Source: Octadecabacter sp. B2R22 (GTDB lineage: Bacteria > Pseudomonadota > Alphaproteobacteria > Rhodobacterales > Rhodobacteraceae). Taken from it: a stretch of DNA of 64,000 nt. The stretch spans positions 1,271,511-1,335,510 of the forward strand of contig NZ_JAHKQJ010000007.1 in NCBI RefSeq assembly GCF_018861045.1, written 5' to 3'. The notes under the pieces are model-generated. The model was not told where the DNA came from. It saw nothing but the letters and a program-made list of their open reading frames with translations, and ran no database searches. The position numbers and the translations under genes are program-made. Of the stretch, positions 10,023-19,884 are shown piece after piece; the stretch's first letter is position 1; every line of letters starts with the position of its first letter.

Positions 10023-11630
10023 ATGGGCAAAACCGTAGGGGGGATGATGGGCGAACAAGTGAATACCGGCCAGATCGCAGATGTTGACCACCCCGAATGG
10101 GGCCGTTTTGGTCGCCCTCTTTTTGATAATGAAAAAGCACGTGCACTGTCGCGTGTTGGCGTCATCGACATCGGGTCCAACTCTGTTCGTTTGGTTGTTT
10201 TTGACGGTGCCGCCCGTAGCCCCGCCTATTTTTACAACGAAAAAATCATGGCCGGACTGGGTGCTGGCATGGCCGAAACAGGCCGCCTTAACCCCGAGGG
10301 CCGCGCCCGTGCGCTATCGGCCATCCGCCGTTTTGTGGCCATTGCACAAGGGCTTGGCATTCCGCCTTTGACAGCCGTCGCCACCGCCGCCGTTCGCGAA
10401 GCCAGTGATGGGCCGGACTTTTGCGATGATGTGCAGCGTGAAACCGGCCTTCGTATTTGGGTCATCGATGGTCAAGAAGAGGCACGCTTGTCTGCACAGG
10501 GAGTTCTGCTTGGCTGGCCCGGCAGCTATGGTCTTGTCTGTGATATTGGCGGCTCATCGATGGAACTTGCCGATCTTGCCGAAGGGCGCGTTGGCCGCCG
10601 TGTAACCTCCGCCCTTGGTCCGCTGAAACTGCGTGAGATCAACAGCAAGAAAACCCGCCGTGCCTATATCAAAGACACTGTCGCGGAACTGTTTGAACAA
10701 ATGGGCAGTGAAACAGGCAAGCGCCTGTTCCTTGTGGGCGGGTCGTGGCGAGCTATTGCGCGCATTGATATGGAACGTCGCGGTTATCCGCTCTGGGTGC
10801 TCCACGAATACCGCATGACAGCAAGCCGCCTTTCCAAAACTATGAAATACATCGAAGAAAGCGACCTTCAAGACCTACGGGCACGCTGTGGTATTTCAGA
10901 TTCTCGTATGTCGCTTGTGCCCTATGCCGTTCATGTTTTGCGCGAAGTGGTCAAGCGTTTCAAACCCAAAGACATTGCGGTTTCCAGCTACGGCATCCGC
11001 GAAGGCATGCTCTATGAACAAATGCCCGCCGAATTGCGAGAGCGCGACCCCCTGATCGAGGCCTGCCGCTTTGCAGAAGCCAAAGACGCCCGCCTTCCCG
11101 GTTTCGGGCGCACGCTGTATCACTTCGTCACGCCGCTGTTTGGGCGGGCAACGGCGCAGCGCAAACGCATCATCAAAGCGGCGTGTCTGCTGCACGATGT
11201 CAGCTGGCGCGCGCATCCTGATTACCGCCATGAAGTCGTGTTCGACAACACAACACGCGCCAACTTGGGTGGGTTGAAACACTCCGAGCGGGTATACCTC
11301 GGCATCGCCCTGCTTCACCGCTATACCAAAAACCGGGAAGGATCGCGGTTTGAACCGCTGTTCAATCTTGCCGACCCGCGCGACCAGCTCAGCGCAGAAA
11401 TTCTTGGCAAAGCGATGCGTCTTGGCGCAATGCTTTGGATATCGGCGGACGAACAACCGGGTAAACTGAAATACTCGGCCAAAGCAGGCACATTGGAACT
11501 CGTGCTCAAAGACGCCGCCTCACCGCTCTTTGGGGAGGTCGCTCAGGCGCGGTTTAATGCTTTGGCGGAAGCCCTCAACGTTGAAGGCGAAGTGCGTTTC
11601 AAAGGCAAACGGCGCAAACCTAAGACCTAA
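10023..11630 (+). CDS. ppx: Ppx/GppA-family exopolyphosphatase
   Basis: 535 residues. Degrades polyphosphate and/or pppGpp. It belongs to the ASKHA superfamily: phosphate-1 motif GVIDIGSNSVRLVVFDG (about residues 46–62), phosphate-2 motif CDIGGSSMELADL, and the conserved GIREGML. A C-terminal HD-like helical region contains LLHDVSWRAHPDYRHE. The first 45 residues form a non-catalytic extension, and ATG codons at 10044/10047 are alternative starts. It is directly downstream of ppk. The 3' end overlaps the convergent 122-residue gene by 4 bp. Confidence 0.93.
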   Translation: MGKTVGGMMGEQVNTGQIADVDHPEWGRFGRPLFDNEKARALSRVGVIDIGSNSVRLVVFDGAARSPAYFYNEKIMAGLGAGMAETGRLNPEGRARALSAIRRFVAIAQGLGIPPLTAVATAAVREASDGPDFCDDVQRETGLRIWVIDGQEEARLSAQGVLLGWPGSYGLVCDIGGSSMELADLAEGRVGRRVTSALGPLKLREINSKKTRRAYIKDTVAELFEQMGSETGKRLFLVGGSWRAIARIDMERRGYPLWVLHEYRMTASRLSKTMKYIEESDLQDLRARCGISDSRMSLVPYAVHVLREVVKRFKPKDIAVSSYGIREGMLYEQMPAELRERDPLIEACRFAEAKDARLPGFGRTLYHFVTPLFGRATAQRKRIIKAACLLHDVSWRAHPDYRHEVVFDNTTRANLGGLKHSERVYLGIALLHRYTKNREGSRFEPLFNLADPRDQLSAEILGKAMRLGAMLWISADEQPGKLKYSAKAGTLELVLKDAASPLFGEVAQARFNALAEALNVEGEVRFKGKRRKPKT

Positions 11631-11995
11631 AGGTCAATGACCGCACCATCAGGTTCACGCGGAGTGAAATCGGGCGCATCTGGTTTTCGACGGATAATGA
11701 TATCGCCGTTCGGTAAAACCTCAGGCGTGTCGTAATACCGCACGGAATCAAGAGTTTGGATCATCTCTAGCAAAGCTGGCCCCATCTCGGAGGCGAGCAT
11801 CTCAAGGGCGGGTTCCAGTTCACCCGCAAGGTCCGAAAACTCATCAAGGGTGGGTTCGACCTCATTCATGAAACCGCGAAACAGCAGCTTCGCGCCCTCT
11901 TCCATCAGAGAAAACCCTTCTTCGAAATCACCCTCTTCTTCGGCAAGGGCTGGAAGGGGCAGGCAAAGACAAACGGCGAGGATGAAATGTTTCAT
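11627..11995 (-). CDS. Small exported acidic protein of Rhodobacterales
   Basis: 122 residues. A signal peptide is clear (MKHFILAVCLCLPLPALA, cleavage before EEEG). The mature part is short and acidic, with a repeated Met/Leu/Glu-rich helical section (FSLMEEGAKLLFRGFMNEVEPTLDEF), then YYDTPEVLPNGDIIIRRKPDAP near the C-terminus, which is the best conserved block in related roseobacter proteins. Homologues are sometimes labelled AAA+ ATPase, but no P-loop is present, so that label is not supported. Function is unknown; it probably sits in the periplasm. Confidence 0.75.
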   Translation of the reverse strand: MKHFILAVCLCLPLPALAEEEGDFEEGFSLMEEGAKLLFRGFMNEVEPTLDEFSDLAGELEPALEMLASEMGPALLEMIQTLDSVRYYDTPEVLPNGDIIIRRKPDAPDFTPREPDGAVIDL

Positions 11996-12030
11996 GCGCT
12001 TAATATAGGGTTCTTTGGGCGTTTCTCAAA

Positions 12031-13032
12031 TCAAACCGTCAGATCAAGAACGACGGGGAAATGATCTGACGCCGTCAGCAGCGCGGCACAAAGTTCTTTG
12101 TCATTGAAACACTCGGCATGATCAAAGGGGTGATAAATCGTCCACTCCGCCCCCATGTCGCGCACGGATTGCGAGACCATGATATAATCAAGCAACGCGG
12201 AAAGATAACTCCCTTCCCGATGGTTTTGGAACCGTGCTGTGATCGGCGTTGCACCGATCCGCTGGGACAAAGCCATTCGTGCGTGTGGGTCAAACAGCTG
12301 TTCCCCAGCTCCCTCGCCCAAGACAATCTCAACCCCCGAGCGCCCGAACAGTTTTTCGTATTCGTCCAACCCAGGCCCGTCGTTGAAATCCCCCAAGACG
12401 ACGACATTGTCGCCCGCCGCCAAATGCGCTTCGACGCGGCGACGCAGCCAAATACACTGGGCCAGCTGCTTGCGGCGGTTTTCGATCGAAATGCGCATAA
12501 CGGCGGCATCGTTGCGCGCGCCATGGGGTGCTTTGGATTTGGCATGCACACCGATCAGCCGGAATTCTGTTCCGTCTTTGTGTTTTACCCCCAATTCAAG
12601 GGGCGGTTTGGACCATCGCACCGGATCAGGGTGGGAATCCACATCCAGATCCATCTTGATCGTTCCATCAAAAAACGGCGCACCATCTTCGCGGGGATCA
12701 TGGCGCACGCTCAAAACGTCTGGGTCGTACAAGAACAGAATTTCTTGTTGCGTGTCATTGATATAGCCGATGATAGCTTTACGCGTGCGCAAGCCGAAAC
12801 GCGCCGCAAACCCTTCTAGGGCCGCAACACCATCGCGCCGCGCATGGGAATCCGGCCCTTCGATGACCATGATCCCATCGACGTCCAATGCGGAAAAGAC
12901 TTTACCGATTGCAGCAATCTGATCTCTGCGTTTTACATCCCAACGACCGGACCAACCGCCATCATCCAGCAAGGTCCCCTCATCATTGAAAAGGTGCGAA
13001 AACCATTCAACGTTATAAGTTGCCAGCCTCAC
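12031..13032 (-). CDS. Endonuclease/exonuclease/phosphatase (EEP) family protein
   Basis: 333 residues. Hallmarks of the DNase I-like metal-dependent fold are visible: N-terminal LATYNVEWFSHLF (Asn ligand), VDGIMVIEGPD (Glu ligand), LIGVHAKSKAP, NVVVLGDFNDGPG (Asp/Asn catalytic block) and the C-terminal ASDHFPVVLDL (catalytic His). No signal peptide is seen. The natural substrate (nucleic acid, lipid phosphate or other phosphoester) cannot be told. Its start overlaps the stop of the TerB/DnaJ gene by 4 bp, so the two are co-translated. Confidence 0.9.
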   Translation of the reverse strand: MRLATYNVEWFSHLFNDEGTLLDDGGWSGRWDVKRRDQIAAIGKVFSALDVDGIMVIEGPDSHARRDGVAALEGFAARFGLRTRKAIIGYINDTQQEILFLYDPDVLSVRHDPREDGAPFFDGTIKMDLDVDSHPDPVRWSKPPLELGVKHKDGTEFRLIGVHAKSKAPHGARNDAAVMRISIENRRKQLAQCIWLRRRVEAHLAAGDNVVVLGDFNDGPGLDEYEKLFGRSGVEIVLGEGAGEQLFDPHARMALSQRIGATPITARFQNHREGSYLSALLDYIMVSQSVRDMGAEWTIYHPFDHAECFNDKELCAALLTASDHFPVVLDLTV

Positions 13033-13712
13033 GCCGCACGCTCATTGATTTCATCCCACGCGAGGTTGATCGCAATCATTCTCTTCTCGGCGAGCTTCAC
13101 AGCTTCTTCGGGGACACCACGCGCCATCATCTGATCTGGGTGTGTCTCACGCACCAGTTTGCGCCAGGCACGCCTAATTTCAGTCATCTCTGCATCGGGG
13201 GTCACACCCAAAACATCATATGGGTCACGGTCTGCATCTGGAACAAATTGCGCCCGCAGCCGCTTAAACCGCACATCATCCATCCCAAATATCGCGGCAA
13301 CTTGCGTTAAGAACTGATCCTCATTGGGATGGTAGTGGCCGTCTGCCAATGCAATGTGGAACAACCCTTCCAATAATTCACACAAGGGGGCCGCGTCATC
13401 ATCACCATACATCGCCTTGATTTTGCGTGCATAATCCTCATATCCGGCGACATCAGTACGCGCGAGGTTGAACAAACGACCCGCGTTTTTCTCTTCACCT
13501 TCGGGAATGGTAAATACTTCTCGAAAGGCCGTGACTTCGTCCTTAGTGACCTGCCCATCCGCCTTGGCCATCTTTGCGCCAAGGGCAATGACGGCAATTG
13601 CAAACGCGACCGATCTTTCCGGCGGCGTGCGCAATTTGGCAAATACGTCCGACAGGCTATCGCCTGCGGTAAGAGACGACACAGCGTCAGTAATGCGAGT
13701 CCAGAGTGACAT
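13029..13712 (-). CDS. DjlA-like protein: TerB domain plus C-terminal J domain
   Basis: 227 residues. The N-terminal two thirds form a helical TerB-like domain with the two acidic repeats MAKADGQVTKDEV and IALADGHYHPNED. The last ~65 residues are a J domain (DPYDVLGVTPDAEMTEIRRAWRKL) with an intact HPD tripeptide (ETHPDQM), so it should stimulate a DnaK ATPase. It lacks the N-terminal membrane anchor of E. coli DjlA and is therefore likely cytoplasmic. It is the first gene of a two-gene operon with the EEP gene. Confidence 0.88.
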   Translation of the reverse strand: MSLWTRITDAVSSLTAGDSLSDVFAKLRTPPERSVAFAIAVIALGAKMAKADGQVTKDEVTAFREVFTIPEGEEKNAGRLFNLARTDVAGYEDYARKIKAMYGDDDAAPLCELLEGLFHIALADGHYHPNEDQFLTQVAAIFGMDDVRFKRLRAQFVPDADRDPYDVLGVTPDAEMTEIRRAWRKLVRETHPDQMMARGVPEEAVKLAEKRMIAINLAWDEINERAA

Positions 13713-13743
13713 AACGTGACCTTACCCAAACCGAACGAGGATG

Positions 13744-14220
13744 TCAGAGCCGTTTTTGCATCAAGACAAGGTCCATCCAACGTTCGAACTTCCGGCCCAC
13801 TTGAGGGAGAACCGCGACCTGTTCAAACCCCAGAGCCGCATGGAATGCAACACCCGCCGCGTTCTCGCCGCTGACGCCCGCCCAAAGCGAATGCACTTGC
13901 CGCGCACGGGCATGCTCCATAGCAGCCAGCATCAACGCCCGACCCGCGCCCTGCCCCTTTGCGTCAGGCGCAAGGATAATGGTGTGTTCCATTGTATGGC
14001 GATACCCGACGCCCCCGCGAAACTGATCGTAAGTCACAAAGCCAATAACCTCTCCGGCGACTTCAGCCACAAGAAAACACGGCCGCGCGGCGATCATCTC
14101 GGCCACGTCATCCGCCGATTTGGGAACCGAATTAAACGTCACAACCGTGTCGAGTATCTGCGGAGACCAAAACGCCGCAATCGCAGCGCCGTCGTTTTGC
14201 GTTGCAGGCCGGATAATCAT
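13744..14220 (-). CDS. GNAT-family N-acetyltransferase (phosphinothricin acetyltransferase-like)
   Basis: 158 residues, a normal single GNAT domain. It begins MIIRPATQNDGAAIAAF. The acetyl-CoA binding motif A is LAPDAKGQGAGRALMLAAMEHA, fitting (Q/R)xxGxG/A, and motif B is FHAALGFEQVAVLPQVGRKF; this layout resembles the Pat/Bar and YwnH subfamily. It probably acetylates a small amine such as an amino acid analogue; the substrate is not determinable. The start overlaps the stop of the VOC gene by 4 bp. Confidence 0.88.
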   Translation of the reverse strand: MIIRPATQNDGAAIAAFWSPQILDTVVTFNSVPKSADDVAEMIAARPCFLVAEVAGEVIGFVTYDQFRGGVGYRHTMEHTIILAPDAKGQGAGRALMLAAMEHARARQVHSLWAGVSGENAAGVAFHAALGFEQVAVLPQVGRKFERWMDLVLMQKRL

Positions 14221-14813
14221 AACGTCACCACTTTGTCGCGATGGCGAAACTGCGCAGACAATGAAATTTCATCGTCCTTACGAAACCTCACGCGGTCATC
14301 GGTCAATACGCCTTCAAGTTCGGCAGCGATTGTTTCGGCCAATGGGTGTCGAACAGTCAGCTCTTCAAGAACCACCCCTGTGGAGGGCAACAACTCTCCG
14401 GGCGGGACGTCCGTATCCCACGACAACACCGTCGGAAACCCGCCTCCCATTGGCAAAGTCCCATCAGGCGGCACGCCCATATCCCAGCGCAGATCGCCAC
14501 GTTGCATCGGGACGCGCTGCATTCCGTGCACCAACAACGGGTCCAATACTGAGGGCTCACAAATCCAGTTGGCCAACCGTGGTGGGCCGCTGAAATTATC
14601 CAGATTGAACCACCGTGGAACGGAACATTTAGCGTCGGGATCAATGGCAATCACTTCAAGGTAGATTGACCCCGCCAAACCCAACAGCTTGTTGTGCGTT
14701 CCATAGCGTTCATGTTTGCCACCGTTCAGAAACGTGACACCCAATCGTTCCTCGGCCCACGCGACACCCTCATCCAGCGTTTCCGCCGCAATTGCCAAGT
14801 GGTCCAGCTTCAT
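14217..14813 (-). CDS. VOC-family (glyoxalase-like) protein
   Basis: 198 residues beginning MKLDHLAIAAETLDEGVAWAE with an AAGGAAC ribosome-binding site. The first His is in the usual metal-ligand position, and the KHERYGTHNKLLGLAGSIYLEVIAID block matches the 'glyoxalase-like domain' group. At this length it is not a typical methylmalonyl-CoA epimerase (about 134 residues), so although mcmA is nearby it should not be called mce on sequence alone. It is the first gene in a pair with the GNAT gene. The reaction is unknown. Confidence 0.8.
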   Translation of the reverse strand: MKLDHLAIAAETLDEGVAWAEERLGVTFLNGGKHERYGTHNKLLGLAGSIYLEVIAIDPDAKCSVPRWFNLDNFSGPPRLANWICEPSVLDPLLVHGMQRVPMQRGDLRWDMGVPPDGTLPMGGGFPTVLSWDTDVPPGELLPSTGVVLEELTVRHPLAETIAAELEGVLTDDRVRFRKDDEISLSAQFRHRDKVVTL

Positions 14814-14823
14814 CGTCTGTTCC

Positions 14824-15306
14824 TTAGTTTATCCAAATCCAGACGGCCCAGAATGCGCCGAATATCGTTGGATAGAAACTCGCCGCAAAACCAAACGCGC
14901 GCAAGGGTGGTGAGACGTGATAGCCAATCCAAAACAAAACCCGTGCTACGGCCATCCCGACACCAAGCGCAATGACGGACACGCCGCCAAGGCTAAAACC
15001 GACAAACGGCCAAACAAGCAATGCCAGCACCATCTGTTCAACGGTATTGCTTAACACGCGCTGATCGATGTCCCCGCCGCTTTCTGGCAAAAACGGGTCA
15101 CCATCAATGATATCCCGATCAAAGAACCGCCGCGCGGCAAGCGCACCGATCATCATCGCCATTACGGCACCGGGAATGAGAAACGCGGCTGGGAACGCGA
15201 GTGCTGGCGGTACGAACGGCAAACCCATCCGCAACGGCAACACCACAATCGCGGCAGCCCAAACCGCGCCAAGCGCCATCCCAATCAGGATGAGCGCCCG
15301 TTTCAC
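14824..15306 (-). CDS. Integral membrane protein, four TM segments
   Basis: 160 residues with a GTG start at 15304–15306 that overlaps the mcmA stop (GTGA). Four hydrophobic spans are seen: [81 protein letters not shown] and the C-terminal [21 protein letters not shown]. This is the MAPEG-like layout seen in small alphaproteobacterial membrane proteins, but no diagnostic motif is seen and family membership is uncertain. It is translationally coupled to methylmalonyl-CoA mutase, with no obvious functional reason. Confidence 0.8.
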   Translation of the reverse strand: MKRALILIGMALGAVWAAAIVVLPLRMGLPFVPPALAFPAAFLIPGAVMAMMIGALAARRFFDRDIIDGDPFLPESGGDIDQRVLSNTVEQMVLALLVWPFVGFSLGGVSVIALGVGMAVARVLFWIGYHVSPPLRAFGFAASFYPTIFGAFWAVWIWIN

Positions 15307-17429
15307 CCCTTCGCGTCGCGAATGAGGCGCAGAATGTCCTGCGCCGCCTTCGGGATATTGGTGCCAGGTCCAAAGATCGCTTTTACGCCCGCATTTTTCA
15401 GGAAGTCATAATCTTGCTGCGGGATGACCCCGCCACAGATAACCAGAATATCCTCTGCGTCCGCGGCCTTCAAAGCTTCGATCAGTTTCGGAGCAAGCGT
15501 CTTATGCCCAGCCGCCTGCGATGAAATACCGATGACGTGCACATCGTTATCAACGGCGTCTTGCGCGGCTTCTTCCGGTGTTTGGAACAACGGGCCGACG
15601 TCCACATCGAAACCGATGTCGGCAAACGCAGTCGCGATGACTTTCGCGCCGCGATCGTGGCCATCTTGGCCCATCTTCACAACCAACATACGCGGGCGAC
15701 GCCCCTCGGCTTCGGCGAAGTCTTCAACGTCCTTCTGGATCGCGGCAAAGCCTTCGTCGCCTTCATATGCGGCGCCGTAAACACCAGCCAGTGTTTTGAC
15801 TTCCGCACGGTGACGTCCAAACTCTTTTTCCATAGCCATGCTGATTTCTCCAACCGTTGCACGATGGCGGGCCGCTTCGATAGCGGCTTCCAAAAGGTTG
15901 CCCCCTTCACGGGCGCGGCGTTCAACTTCGGCCAAGGCCGCGTCACACGCGGCCTGATCACGGGTGGACCGGATTTGAGCCAACCGCGCGACCTGCGCTT
16001 CGCGCACCGCGACGTTATCAACATCAAGAATGTCGATCGGGTCTTCTTTGTCCAAACGATACTTGTTCACGCCAACGATCACTTCGTCACCACGATCGAT
16101 CATCGCCTGTCGTTTGGCCGCAGATTCTTCGATCCGCAGTTTCGGCATGCCGGACGCCACGGCCTTTGTCATGCCGCCCATTTCTTCGACTTCTTCGATG
16201 ATCTTCCAGGCTTCTTCCGCAAGATCAGACGTCAGTTTTTCAACATAATAAGACCCAGCCAATGGATCGACTACGTTGGTCACGCCGGTTTCTTCTTGCA
16301 AAATCAGCTGGGTGTTACGCGCAATGCGTGAACTGAATTCAGTCGGCAAAGCGATCGCTTCGTCCAAGGCGTTGGTGTGCAGGGACTGGGTTCCGCCCAG
16401 AACGGCCGCCATTGCTTCATAAGCGGTGCGCACGACGTTGTTGTAGGGGTCTTGTTCTTGCAGGGACACGCCAGAAGTCTGGCAGTGTGTCCGCAGCATG
16501 GATGACTTTTCGGATTTCGGTTCGAACTCCGCCATAATACGGGACCACAACAGACGCGCGGCCCGCAGTTTTGCAGCTTCCATGAAGAAGTTCATGCCAA
16601 TGGCAAAGAAGAACGACAGACGCGGTGCGAATTTGTCCACGTCCATGCCGCGCGCAATCGCGGTGCGCACGTATTCGCGCCCGTCCGCCAGCGTAAAGGC
16701 AAGTTCCTGCACCAAGTTCGCACCGGCTTCTTGCATGTGATAGCCGGAGATCGAGATCGAGTTGAACTTCGGCATCTCATTGGCTGTGTATTCAATAATA
16801 TCCGCGACCAGCTGCATCGATGGCTCTGGCGGATACACGTAGGTGTTGCGCACCATGAATTCTTTCAGAATATCATTCTGAATGGTCCCCGACAGAACCG
16901 AACGATCATGGCCCTGCTCTTCGCCCGCGACGATAAAGTTCGCCAAAATCGGGATAACGGCCCCGTTCATCGTCATCGACACACTGACCTTATCCAGTGG
17001 AATGCCGTCAAACAGGATTTTCATATCCTCAACGCTGTCAATCGCGACGCCTGCCTTGCCAACGTCACCAACCACACGTTCGTGGTCACTGTCGTAGCCA
17101 CGGTGTGTGGCCAAATCGAAGGCAACAGACACGCCCTGCTGACCTGCAGCCAGTGCTTTGCGGTAAAATGCGTTGGATTCTTCAGCTGTGGAAAAGCCCG
17201 CATATTGGCGGATCGTCCATGGGCGCCCAGCATACATCGTCGCCTTCACGCCGCGCGTGAACGGTGCTTCACCCGGAAGCGAACCAAGATGGTCAACGCC
17301 AGCCAAATCGTCGGCTCCGTAAACCGGTTGAACATCAATCCCTTCGATGGTGTTCCATGTCAGGTCATCTAGTGGTCGCCCACGTAGTTCAGCTTGCGCC
17401 TGTTCGGCCCAGTCCTTCTTCGATCCCAT
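15303..17429 (-). CDS. mcmA: Methylmalonyl-CoA mutase
   Basis: 708 residues, single-chain form. Converts (R)-methylmalonyl-CoA to succinyl-CoA, the last step of propionyl-CoA assimilation. The N-terminal TIM barrel carries [21 protein letters not shown] and [10 protein letters not shown]. The C-terminal B12 domain carries the base-off cobalamin motif [11 protein letters not shown] (DxHxxG), then [11 protein letters not shown] and [13 protein letters not shown]. It overlaps the upstream sulfotransferase-like gene by 41 bp and the downstream membrane-protein gene by 4 bp. pccA lies 2.5 kb upstream on the same strand, giving a carboxylase-mutase cluster. Confidence 0.97.
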   Translation of the reverse strand: MGSKKDWAEQAQAELRGRPLDDLTWNTIEGIDVQPVYGADDLAGVDHLGSLPGEAPFTRGVKATMYAGRPWTIRQYAGFSTAEESNAFYRKALAAGQQGVSVAFDLATHRGYDSDHERVVGDVGKAGVAIDSVEDMKILFDGIPLDKVSVSMTMNGAVIPILANFIVAGEEQGHDRSVLSGTIQNDILKEFMVRNTYVYPPEPSMQLVADIIEYTANEMPKFNSISISGYHMQEAGANLVQELAFTLADGREYVRTAIARGMDVDKFAPRLSFFFAIGMNFFMEAAKLRAARLLWSRIMAEFEPKSEKSSMLRTHCQTSGVSLQEQDPYNNVVRTAYEAMAAVLGGTQSLHTNALDEAIALPTEFSSRIARNTQLILQEETGVTNVVDPLAGSYYVEKLTSDLAEEAWKIIEEVEEMGGMTKAVASGMPKLRIEESAAKRQAMIDRGDEVIVGVNKYRLDKEDPIDILDVDNVAVREAQVARLAQIRSTRDQAACDAALAEVERRAREGGNLLEAAIEAARHRATVGEISMAMEKEFGRHRAEVKTLAGVYGAAYEGDEGFAAIQKDVEDFAEAEGRRPRMLVVKMGQDGHDRGAKVIATAFADIGFDVDVGPLFQTPEEAAQDAVDNDVHVIGISSQAAGHKTLAPKLIEALKAADAEDILVICGGVIPQQDYDFLKNAGVKAIFGPGTNIPKAAQDILRLIRDAKG

Positions 17430-18417
17430 TTTGTCGTCCTCTCAATGGCACCGCGTATTTTACGCTGGTGCGGGTCACGTCAGCCCTGTCAGGCCGAATT
17501 TCAGGCATTGTTTGCCCGTTAACTTGTGCGGCTTTCGAACTTGGAGTGGGCGTTGGCCGCCCATCTACGAAAGCCGCCATTCCTTGTGCGCCACTCGCCA
17601 ACCAAGCAAGGTCGCGGCGATATTCAGCCCGTAAAACCGCCGTCTGCTCATCGTCAAAAGGCATCCAATGCGCCCCCGTTTCCAACGGGCCACCCTCAAT
17701 CGGCGCCTCGCCCCGGAGCGCTAGAATTTCGTTCATCTGCCACACGTTACAGCTGCGGCTATGCCACGCATCGCCCCCATCAAGCCCGCGACAATCGCCC
17801 CCCCACAGCACACCAAGTTGGCGTGCGGGCGATCCTGCCATGCGTTCAAACGGCCAGACGAACAGGTCTGCGTCAGGGAACGTCAGGGAAATATCTCGAA
17901 TGACGTGGCGCCAGCGGCGCGGTTGGGTCGTCAAGAAATCGAGGAGATCGACGCTCGGGGTCGGCGCACCACGCGTGACCAGCCGCGACAGGCACGACGT
18001 CCAATAGGCCTCGTAGCTGCGGATGCCAAACCCGATGCGCAGCTTGCGCCCCTCGAACGCGGGCTTAAAGCGCATCAAACGTTCGCTCAGCAAAGGATAA
18101 AGCCGCGTGTCAGAGACATTGCCCCGCATAGACCCGATAAGGTTCTCTTCGCTGATTAAAAGACCATTTTGGCCAGCGCGGTCCAGCCGTTCGATTTCGA
18201 CCCTCATCCGGCCAATAGATCGAACCGCTTTGCGTTCATCCTCAAGCGTGATCGAGGCGGGATGCCGCACCATGCCCGCCATCAGCCCATCACGTGTGCG
18301 CTTGGGCGTCCAGCTTGTGAGGCCGCGTTGGGCCAGCCGCACGCGGTTGCTCCAAAGATACTTTTGAAACGATGTCGAGGCGCTTCTGTGCGCCCCAAGA
18401 TGTAGCATGACGTCCAT
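17389..18417 (-). CDS. Sulfotransferase-like P-loop protein, paralogue 1
   Basis: 342 residues from the ATG at 18415–18417, which gives [21 protein letters not shown], a PAPS 5'-phosphosulfate-binding-like loop at the very N-terminus. The longer open frame up to 19071 runs antisense through the DUF4174 gene and is rejected. A second family block is [15 protein letters not shown], then [19 protein letters not shown]. It overlaps the start of mcmA by 41 bp. It is clearly related to the gene at 19068–19880. A role in sulfating a glycan or lipid is possible but not shown. Confidence 0.75.
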   Translation of the reverse strand: MDVMLHLGAHRSASTSFQKYLWSNRVRLAQRGLTSWTPKRTRDGLMAGMVRHPASITLEDERKAVRSIGRMRVEIERLDRAGQNGLLISEENLIGSMRGNVSDTRLYPLLSERLMRFKPAFEGRKLRIGFGIRSYEAYWTSCLSRLVTRGAPTPSVDLLDFLTTQPRRWRHVIRDISLTFPDADLFVWPFERMAGSPARQLGVLWGGDCRGLDGGDAWHSRSCNVWQMNEILALRGEAPIEGGPLETGAHWMPFDDEQTAVLRAEYRRDLAWLASGAQGMAAFVDGRPTPTPSSKAAQVNGQTMPEIRPDRADVTRTSVKYAVPLRGRQNGIEEGLGRTGAS

Positions 18418-18595
18418 TGACCAGCGCCCCCATTGGATGAAACTGGACCGTGCGATTGCGCAGTCCTGACGTTTCCCAATGCAATGGGCTGTGTTCCTGA
18501 CCATATGGTTAATGCTAAAAATGTCATGGTCTTGGGTCGATTGCCCCTTAGTCTTTGGGTCCAGTGCACCTATATCGTAATCAAAGGGGAGCAGA

Positions 18596-19063
18596 ATGGT
18601 CCGACTATTAGCCTTATTATCATTGGTCTTATGGGCCTCGGCGGGCACCGCACAAGACGACGTTGAACCCGGCGTTCTAGACCAGTGGAATGCCGATAAA
18701 ACGCTCTCATTTGATGCAATTTCTGCGGATATTAACGACTTTGTCTGGGTCGCACGCCCTGTTGTCGTCTTTGCGGACAGCCCCAATGACCCGCGCTTCA
18801 TCCAGCAAATGGAGCTGCTGCGCGATCGTGCGGACGATCTTGCGGAGCGCGATGTTGTCATTTTGACGGACACCGACCCTGATGCACAAAGCGCGCTGCG
18901 CATGCGATTGCGCCCGCGCGGGTTTATGCTGGTCATCATCGGCAAGGACGGTGAGGTCGAACTGCGCAAACCTGCCCCTTGGACCGTGCGTGAAATCACC
19001 CGTTCCATCGACAAGATGCCACTTCGGCAACAAGAAATCGAAGACAGACGCGCAGAACCGTAA
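18596..19063 (+). CDS. DUF4174 exported protein
   Basis: 155 residues with AAAGGGGAGC upstream of the ATG and a signal peptide (MVRLLALLSLVLWASAGTAQ). The mature part fits DUF4174, a thioredoxin-like-fold family of unknown role: FVWVARPVVVFADSPNDPRF at the start, ERDVVILTDTDP in the middle and RPRGFMLVIIGKDGEVELRKPAPW at the end. No CxxC redox pair is present. The gene points against its neighbours and sits between the two sulfotransferase-like paralogues, ending 4 bp from the second one. Confidence 0.85.
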   Translation: MVRLLALLSLVLWASAGTAQDDVEPGVLDQWNADKTLSFDAISADINDFVWVARPVVVFADSPNDPRFIQQMELLRDRADDLAERDVVILTDTDPDAQSALRMRLRPRGFMLVIIGKDGEVELRKPAPWTVREITRSIDKMPLRQQEIEDRRAEP

Positions 19064-19067
19064 TCCA

Positions 19068-19880
19068 TCACGCCTGCCCTCCGGCCCAGTTGACGCCATC
19101 AGTCTTACGCAGTCGGCGAAGGTGTCGATTATAGCGATGAGTCAAATGCTTGCGTTCTTCGGGATCAAACACATCAGGTCGCGGTGTCTTCGCCTTTCGG
19201 GCGTTGATTTTCCCGTCCGGAACAACAACCTGATCGGCGTCTAACCCTGTGATCGCAGCACAAATCTGCACGGTCTGTGCTTCAAGATCTTCCTGCTGCC
19301 AAAGCAACATAGGTGAATCTGGCCATATTTTTGCGACATCGCGAACCACTTCGGGCCAACCGCGCCGACTGTCTAACAAGGTGTCTCTCGCGGTCTCTCG
19401 CGGAGGCGCGCTCTTGCCGACCTGTGGTAGATAATGAAACGCAGAGGTCCAGACCGCCCCATAGTCGCGCACGCCCATCGCGATGCGGTCGGGCGATTGT
19501 GGTAACAGGCTATCATAGGCTGCAAGACGCTGAGCGACATCGCCATAAAACACACCCGAACGAAAGTTATTGCCCATAGAGCCCATCAGGTTCTCTTCGG
19601 ACAAAACCAGAGTGTTGACCCCGCGTGCGCGTTCGGCAGCCGCATCTTCTGTGATCTGAGACGCCAAGGCGTCCAAGGCAACAGCAGCCGCCTTATCGAT
19701 AGGCTCGGCATCGTCATCCAGGCGCCGCGTGGTTGCTTGAAACCCTTCGGTATCTCGCAATCGCCGCGGCCCCCAAATGGCAACACCACAATCCGGATGT
19801 GCCGCAATCGTCGCCGTAATCGTGCGTTCAACCATGGTTGATCCGGTGCGATGGGCGCCAATATGCAGCACAAGGTCCAA
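19068..19880 (-). CDS. Sulfotransferase-like P-loop protein, paralogue 2
   Basis: 270 residues. It begins MDLVLHIGAHRTGSTMVERT, the same N-terminal P-loop layout as the gene at 17389–18417, and shares LVLSEENLMGSMGNNF and IAMGVRDYGAVWTSAFHYLP with it. It is about 70 residues shorter, the difference lying in the C-terminal part. It starts 4 bp after pccA ends and is therefore very likely in the same transcript. PAPS-dependent sulfation is an inference from the loop only; the acceptor is unknown. Confidence 0.78.
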   Translation of the reverse strand: MDLVLHIGAHRTGSTMVERTITATIAAHPDCGVAIWGPRRLRDTEGFQATTRRLDDDAEPIDKAAAVALDALASQITEDAAAERARGVNTLVLSEENLMGSMGNNFRSGVFYGDVAQRLAAYDSLLPQSPDRIAMGVRDYGAVWTSAFHYLPQVGKSAPPRETARDTLLDSRRGWPEVVRDVAKIWPDSPMLLWQQEDLEAQTVQICAAITGLDADQVVVPDGKINARKAKTPRPDVFDPEERKHLTHRYNRHLRRLRKTDGVNWAGGQA

Positions 19881-19884
19881 AGGG

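Noticed and set aside
11627-11995. AAA+ ATPase label used for homologues
   Set aside because: The protein is a 122-aa exported acidic peptide with no Walker motifs.
14217-14813. VOC protein as methylmalonyl-CoA epimerase
   Set aside because: Too long (198 aa) and of the glyoxalase-like type; proximity to mcmA alone is not enough.
18418-19071. N-terminal extension making a 560-aa protein with the sulfotransferase-like gene
   Set aside because: It runs antisense through the well supported DUF4174 gene and has no domain; the P-loop begins at the ATG 18417.
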